A stretch of 64,000 nt of DNA from Schlesneria sphaerica (GTDB lineage Bacteria; Planctomycetota; Planctomycetia; Planctomycetales; Planctomycetaceae): assembly GCF_044336245.1 (NCBI RefSeq), contig NZ_CP172346.1, positions 2,480,001 to 2,544,000 of the forward strand, given 5' to 3'. The translations under genes were made by a program, and so were the position numbers. The notes below the pieces were generated by a model. The model was not told where the DNA came from. It made no database searches and saw only the letters and a program-made list of their open reading frames with translations. Below, piece by piece: positions 63,511 to 64,000 of the stretch. Each line of letters opens with the position of its first letter. The stretch's first letter is position 1.

Positions 63511-64000
63511 TTAGTGAGGATTCACTGCCGCACTGATGAATAACGACGTCAACAAAGCAAACACATAGGCTTGAAGGAACGCCACGAACAGTTCCAGCAA
63601 ACCGACACCCACCTGAGCGAGGATACTGGCAGGCGTGACCAGGTTCCACAAGAACCCATCCACGACTGCAATAAAGCCCAGGAAGACACCCAGCACTGTG
63701 TGACCGGCCATGATGTTCGCAAACAATCGAACAGCCAGAACACCGTGCTTGATCAGCAGACCACCTGCTTCGATGATCCAGATCAACGGCAACAGGATGA
63801 TCGCGATCGGACCGGGCAGGTCCATATGAGGCACAAGTGACTTCAGGAAGCCACCGAAGCCTGACTTTTGAGAACCGAAAAAGACCACATGCAGGAATGT
63901 CACCGCAGCAAGCATTCCCGTGACATTAATATCGGCCGTCGGTGAACCGAGCAACGGGATCGCCCCGAGCAGGTTACAGAACAGAATGTAGAAAAAGACA
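63511..64000 (-). CDS. atpB: ATP synthase Fo subunit a, 5' end outside window
   Basis: This gene enters from the right edge, so its start is missing; about 162 C-terminal residues are visible. Subunit a forms the ion half-channels beside the c ring. The essential Arg lies in AVRLFANIMAGH, and NLLGAIPLLGSPTADINVT and LLELFVAFLQAYVFALL are conserved helices. It is the first atp gene seen, 61 bp before atpE. Confidence 0.95.
   Translation of the reverse strand, partial: VFFYILFCNLLGAIPLLGSPTADINVTGMLAAVTFLHVVFFGSQKSGFGGFLKSLVPHMDLPGPIAIILLPLIWIIEAGGLLIKHGVLAVRLFANIMAGHTVLGVFLGFIAVVDGFLWNLVTPASILAQVGVGLLELFVAFLQAYVFALLTSLFISAAVNPH

Noticed and set aside
1..64000. CRISPR arrays, insertion sequences, prophage or rRNA genes
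   Set aside because: No regularly spaced repeats, transposase or phage-like proteins, or rRNA sequence were noticed.

Overview
The window looks like chromosomal core DNA from a planctomycete (phylum Planctomycetota). This is inferred from gene content; no search was run. The indicators are a fused 3-dehydroquinate dehydratase/shikimate dehydrogenase, a TIGR04137-type small basic protein, a DUF1571 protein, several secreted or membrane proteins of planctomycete style, frequent GTG/TTG starts, tRNA genes without encoded CCA, and moderately high G+C. There are no insertion sequences, phage genes, CRISPR arrays or rRNA genes. Genes are mostly single or in short operons on both strands. Perfect hairpins separate many convergent pairs.

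Layout. 1-9 kb: end of a DUF3365 haem-type protein, a flavin-dependent halogenase-like oxidoreductase, a secreted metallophosphoesterase, argH, murA, a MoxR ATPase and two very small basic proteins. 9-14 kb: a two-gene operon for a membrane-anchored Rad50/SbcC (YhaN-type) ATPase and an SbcD/YhaO-type partner that has lost its metal-binding motifs, then a VF530-type protein. 14-24 kb: thioredoxin-like protein, short-chain dehydrogenase, von Willebrand factor A membrane protein, mutL, aroDE fusion and a DUF1571 protein. 24-34 kb: tRNA-Gln, small basic protein, DUF167 protein, transketolase, a 1.4 kb gene-free stretch, a LexA-like repressor with altered autoproteolysis residues, an OleA/FabH-like thiolase, hisA and an amino acid permease.

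34-43 kb: an operon of SGNH hydrolase, carbamoyltransferase and a fused SxtJ-DUF5989 membrane protein, then a MATE transporter, coaD and two secreted proteins on divergent strands. 44-48 kb: an Mla-type lipid transport operon (permease, ATPase, MCE protein) and bS21. 48-57 kb: PP2C phosphatase, tRNA-Gly, proC, an orphan KAS II-like synthase, two small basic proteins before gatA, an alpha/beta hydrolase and a type 5 uracil-DNA glycosylase. 57-64 kb: the F-type ATP synthase operon on the minus strand in the order B-E-F-H-A-G-D-C; atpB runs off the window.

The most unusual features are two DNA-repair proteins that keep their fold signatures but have lost catalytic residues: the SbcD/YhaO homologue at 12325-13596 and the LexA homologue at 29325-29933. 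Also notable are a 30-residue protein resembling the conserved core of mS38/bS22 ribosomal proteins (8203-8295), a membrane-protein fusion in the carbamoyltransferase module, a histidine-rich signal-peptide-bearing ATP synthase b subunit, and hairpins or promoter-like sequence inside the atp operon.
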